Source: JAVJRN01 sp040218415 (GTDB taxonomy: Bacteria > Bacteroidota > Bacteroidia > Cytophagales > Cyclobacteriaceae). From it: a DNA stretch of 64,000 nt. The number at the start of each line of letters is the position of its first letter. Positions within the stretch are counted from its first letter, which is position 1. Location of the stretch: positions 1 through 64,000 of the forward strand of contig JAVJRN010000058.1 of the NCBI GenBank assembly GCA_040218415.1. Reading direction: 5' to 3'. Position numbers and translations under genes: made by a program. This document shows positions 61,232-64,000 of this stretch, piece by piece. The notes below the pieces were generated by a model. The model was not told the origin of the DNA. It made no database searches and saw only the letters and a list, made by a program, of their open reading frames with translations.

Positions 61232-62791
61232 ATGAGTTATAAGTCGAAAATAATTGGAATAGGAATCATTACCATATTGGTAAGCTTTTCTGTTATTATC
61301 GGGTGGTTGCTTGATATCCCATTTTTGCAATCTATTCTTCCAGATTATCACTCCATGAAGTTCAATACGGCTTTGTCATTTTTTATAACAGGGCTCATTC
61401 TACTCAATTTTGCCTATGATTATTCATTGAAATTGTCATATATCCTGTCAATATTTTTAATTCTATTGTCTCTTTCTACGTTCATAGAATATAGCTTTTC
61501 CCTCAATTTAGGCATTGACGAGTTAATCGTAAAAGACAAAGTCTCTCGCATCAAAGGTATCGCCTATCCGGGACGTCCTGCAGCTTCCACGGAAGTGTGC
61601 TTTCTGCTCTTTGGCTTAGCAAGCCTTTTTACGCAGACTAATAACCTTAAGAAGATTGGCCAGTATTTTTATCATGTAATTAGCTTTGTCTCATTCCTTG
61701 CCATTTTCGCCTACATCTATACTGTTCCCGCACTCGATAGCCTTGAATTTCTGACCACTATGGCCGTTCATACTTCCGTGCTTTTTTTGCTTATTTCTGT
61801 TGGAGGTGCTTTTTATCAAGCAGAATTAGGTTTAATGGAAATTTTCAGTAGTAAAAGTGCAGGAAGTGAAATGACTAAAAGGCTGCTGCCAACCACCTGG
61901 ATTTCAGTCATTTTTTTAGGATCCCTCATCAATCTTTGTCAGCGATATGAGTTGTTCAACGTGGAATTCAGCCTAGCACTTTTTAGTTCATCATTTATTC
62001 TAATCAGTCTTTTTCTTTTCTGGGATACCTTTCGCAAACTCAACGCTATAGATGCACAAAAACAAAAAATATACTTTGATCTACAAAACAAGAATACGGA
62101 GCTTGCTGCCGTACTTGAAGAGCTCAACGCTTCCTCAGAAGAACTGCGAGATCAAAGAGATAGATTACTCAATGCCATAGAAGAAAAAGATACGTTATTT
62201 AAAGAACTGCACCATCGCATTAAAAACAACTTGCAGATGGTAATAAGTCTTCTTCATATCAAATCTTCAAGGGAAGAGGCGATAGGTGGACTCAAGTCGT
62301 TTATCATGGATACCCGAACGCGGATACACTCCATTGCCTTGATTCATGAGCAACTCCTACAGATGAGAAGTTTGAATCAACTCAACATCAATGATTATTT
62401 GATCCGCCTTAGTGAGCATCTGATTGGATTTTATGATGATAAAAATCAAAATTTTAATTTAGAAACACATATAATAGACGAAGACATGGACATTGACCAA
62501 GTCATGATTCTTGGCTTTATTCTAAATGAAGCTGTTTCAAACACCATAAAGCACGCCTACATTGCTGAAAAAGGTGGCGCAATATATCTAAGTCTGAGAA
62601 AAACAGACTCAGCCTACGAATTTATCGTAGGAGATAAAGGTACTGGATATAATTCCTCTTTGCTGGAAAAAGAGAAAATGTCCTACGGTTTACAGCTTAT
62701 CCACTTGTTTGCTGAGCAATTAGTCGGTAAATTGGAAATCTCTATAAATAACGGAGTTGAGTATAAACTAACATTTCCTTCCTCATTATGA
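61232..62791 (+). CDS. Membrane sensor histidine kinase (HisKA_2)
   Basis: A 519-residue kinase. About eight transmembrane helices occupy residues 1-270, followed by a coiled coil (IYFDLQNKNTELAAVLEELN), HisKA_2 with phospho-acceptor His328 in LHHRIKNNLQMV, and an HATPase_c domain (GFILNEAVSNTIKHAY, GDKGTGYN). The membrane region is sensor-like but not recognised. The kinase half is related to the multi-PAS kinase at 54730, so both may have come from one ancestor. It overlaps the downstream response regulator by 4 bp. Confidence 0.9.
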   Translation: MSYKSKIIGIGIITILVSFSVIIGWLLDIPFLQSILPDYHSMKFNTALSFFITGLILLNFAYDYSLKLSYILSIFLILLSLSTFIEYSFSLNLGIDELIVKDKVSRIKGIAYPGRPAASTEVCFLLFGLASLFTQTNNLKKIGQYFYHVISFVSFLAIFAYIYTVPALDSLEFLTTMAVHTSVLFLLISVGGAFYQAELGLMEIFSSKSAGSEMTKRLLPTTWISVIFLGSLINLCQRYELFNVEFSLALFSSSFILISLFLFWDTFRKLNAIDAQKQKIYFDLQNKNTELAAVLEELNASSEELRDQRDRLLNAIEEKDTLFKELHHRIKNNLQMVISLLHIKSSREEAIGGLKSFIMDTRTRIHSIALIHEQLLQMRSLNQLNINDYLIRLSEHLIGFYDDKNQNFNLETHIIDEDMDIDQVMILGFILNEAVSNTIKHAYIAEKGGAIYLSLRKTDSAYEFIVGDKGTGYNSSLLEKEKMSYGLQLIHLFAEQLVGKLEISINNGVEYKLTFPSSL

Positions 62792-63147
62792 AAGTATTAA
62801 TCGTAGAAGATTCTGTAATTACTGCCCTGCATTTACAAATGCTTGTATCCCATAATAACATGGAAGTACTGGCTAGTTTGGTGGAAGCAGAACTGGTAGA
62901 AGATCAGGCTCGGCAGGGTCAACCAGATTTGATCCTTATGGATATCATGCTCAAAGGAGACATGACAGGACTTGAAGCCGCTCGTGAAGTAAGGAAGTTC
63001 TCTCCTGTCCCGATTATCTTTTTGAGTGCCCTTACAGATGAAGAATCCATTGCGCAAATTCAGGCCGTATCAAACAGTCAACGATTGACAAAACCATTTC
63101 AAGATAACGAGCTATTGGAGCTAATAAGTAACGCAAGCACAAATTGA
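62788..63147 (+). CDS. Single-domain response regulator
   Basis: A 119-residue receiver: acidic pair Glu7-Asp8, phospho-acceptor Asp52 (LILMDIML), and KPF near the C-terminus. It overlaps the sensor kinase by 4 bp (ATGA), so the pair is cotranslated. It is of the same type as the receiver at 58709 and lacks an output domain. Confidence 0.92.
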   Translation: MKVLIVEDSVITALHLQMLVSHNNMEVLASLVEAELVEDQARQGQPDLILMDIMLKGDMTGLEAAREVRKFSPVPIIFLSALTDEESIAQIQAVSNSQRLTKPFQDNELLELISNASTN

Positions 63148-63562
63148 TTGTTTATTATTCTCTGTTAGCAATAGACATATTAGGTATTTCAATGAGGTTA
63201 AAAGATTATTTTTTCATATCACCATTAACATTGAATTTTGAACCAATATCTGCTGGCACCATGGCCTTAAACCGTCCTGCGCATATTGGTTAAATCTAAT
63301 ATCTCTATTCTACTCAATTTCTCAAAATATGAAGCAAAAGCTCCTCTACCCGAGAATATCATCACTAAGGAAATTCTTGTTAATAATTATGAAACAAATC
63401 CTATAAACGGCCAAAAAATCAACCTAGCCCTATATCAGGCAGTCGTTTTATCCTACTAACTATTGGGATAAAACAAGTTTATTACTCAATGTTAGAGGTC
63501 GAAAGACCCAAATGATCCTGAAAAATGAAATTAGTTTCTAGTTGATCAAATATCCAATATAA
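63148..63562. other. Intergenic region, nothing recognised
   Basis: About 415 bp after the last two-component gene. No open frame worth naming, no terminator with a T-run in clear view. Confidence 0.4.
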
Positions 63563-63707
63563 AAGGCTGTCTTAAAGAAACAATCCACAATAATGAACCA
63601 ATTTCCTCTCGAACTGAGAGAAGTAATCAAGAGTAGACGTTTTGAAAAAACGCTATTCAAGTTTTGATCGCAATACCTCCTGCTTTATGCCTATTTAAGA
63701 CAGCCTT
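63563..63707. mobile_element. MITE-like element or IS remnant
   Basis: A 14-bp perfect inverted repeat (AAGGCTGTCTTAAA at 63563-63576 and TTTAAGACAGCCTT at 63694-63707) bounds 145 bp. The GGCTGTCT tip is like those of several transposon ends. Inside is one short plus-strand frame from 63593, MNQFPLELREVIKSRRFEKT and then LFKF, which might be a scrap of a transposase. No target duplication is obvious. It sits just past the 3' end of the gene at the right edge. Confidence 0.6.
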
Positions 63708-63714
63708 GTTTTAT

Positions 63715-64000
63715 TTATAGTACAATCTTCGTAATCGAACTTATGGGCAGCATTTTACCTCCTTTGAATATCAAATGCCGCATAGTTACTGCTTGCACCA
63801 CTTCTTCCAATTGACAAGCAACACCTTGTTCATCAGTGTAATGGATGATGGTAGCTTCATTGTATAAGTTACCAATTATCATGGCGCGATCTAATTCAAA
63901 CCGTAGAATACTCTGATTTATTTGATTAGTCTTGGCGTTTTGTCCGATTAATATATCATCACTATCATCATAGTGACCTAAATTTTGGGGGTTCTGTAAC
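63715..64000 (-). CDS. C-terminal part of a gene cut by the right edge, unknown function
   Basis: One minus-strand frame is open from the edge to TAA at 63717-63715, giving at least 94 residues: SDDILIGQNAKTNQINQSIL, ELDRAMIIGNLYNEATIIHY, CQLEEVVQAVTMRHLIFKGG, MLPISSITKIVL. Codon use looks natural. I do not recognise the family; a short separate gene starting at an internal ATG (MIIGNLYNEA) is also possible. Confidence 0.6.
   Translation of the reverse strand, partial: LQNPQNLGHYDDSDDILIGQNAKTNQINQSILRFELDRAMIIGNLYNEATIIHYTDEQGVACQLEEVVQAVTMRHLIFKGGKMLPISSITKIVL

Noticed and set aside
1..64000. CRISPR arrays, tRNA or rRNA genes
   Set aside because: No regularly spaced direct repeats with unique spacers and no tRNA- or rRNA-like sequence were noticed; tandem REP copies are too few and irregular for CRISPR.

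Overview
The window looks like a piece of a Bacteroidota chromosome, most likely a marine Cytophagales-type organism (inference). Supporting signs are low GC, a TANNTTTG-type promoter, a one-piece hybrid histidine kinase with an AraC output domain, surface lipoproteins beginning C-KDDE, DUF3494 ice-binding proteins and many copies of a Bacteroidota membrane family that I recognise as DUF6090. I saw no rRNA, tRNA or CRISPR array.

Region 1 (about 0.3-12.6 kb, all minus strand) is a capsule or exopolysaccharide cluster. In transcription order it runs: Wzc-type tyrosine autokinase (TTG start), Wzx-type flippase, Wzy-type polymerase, three sulfotransferases in overlapping frames, a GT4 glycosyltransferase, a decayed IS3 transposase, a GT2 glycosyltransferase, an NAD-dependent epimerase and an acyltransferase-3. 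Three sulfotransferases point to a sulfated polymer. No OPX/Wza exporter and no initiating sugar-phosphate transferase lie in the window. Region 2 (12.9-17.3 kb) has a glycine-rich membrane protein, a VOC protein and the hybrid kinase.

Region 3 (17.9-46.0 kb, all minus strand) is the unusual part. It is a 28-kb, operon-like array of small single-pass membrane proteins: 17 form-A genes (MLFLLRKIRRK..., TM segment, DDWN), 7 form-B genes (MKR...KWPEY, TM segment, DNWNE), one third form, two genes split by one in-frame TAA, two heavily decayed copies and several N-terminal stubs. Anchors are almost identical, in one pair 136 of 137 bp, while the extracytoplasmic domains are highly diverged. Neighbours often overlap by one base (TAATG). 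The array is broken by non-family cargo: a FlgO/TPR protein, a VapBC pair, a RelE/ParE-type pair, YjjX, a REP-associated transposase with its REP palindromes, and a damaged GxxExxY gene. Most of these cargo genes sit directly behind a free-standing stub of the family's first 10-25 codons.

Region 4 (46.1-50.7 kb) holds a prohibitin-family protein, an HPF/RaiA-type protein and two ice-binding surface lipoproteins. The last three share an identical promoter architecture: two ATGTAAC-type repeats 21 bp apart, then exactly 21 bp to CACCTTTR. This suggests a small regulon.

Region 5 (50.8-64 kb) has an FAD amine oxidase, a tandem non-coding repeat block related to one at 17.5 kb, an LRR-protein kinase, two HisKA_2 kinase/response-regulator pairs on either side of an M28 peptidase, a MITE-like element of about 145 bp, and a gene running off the right edge.
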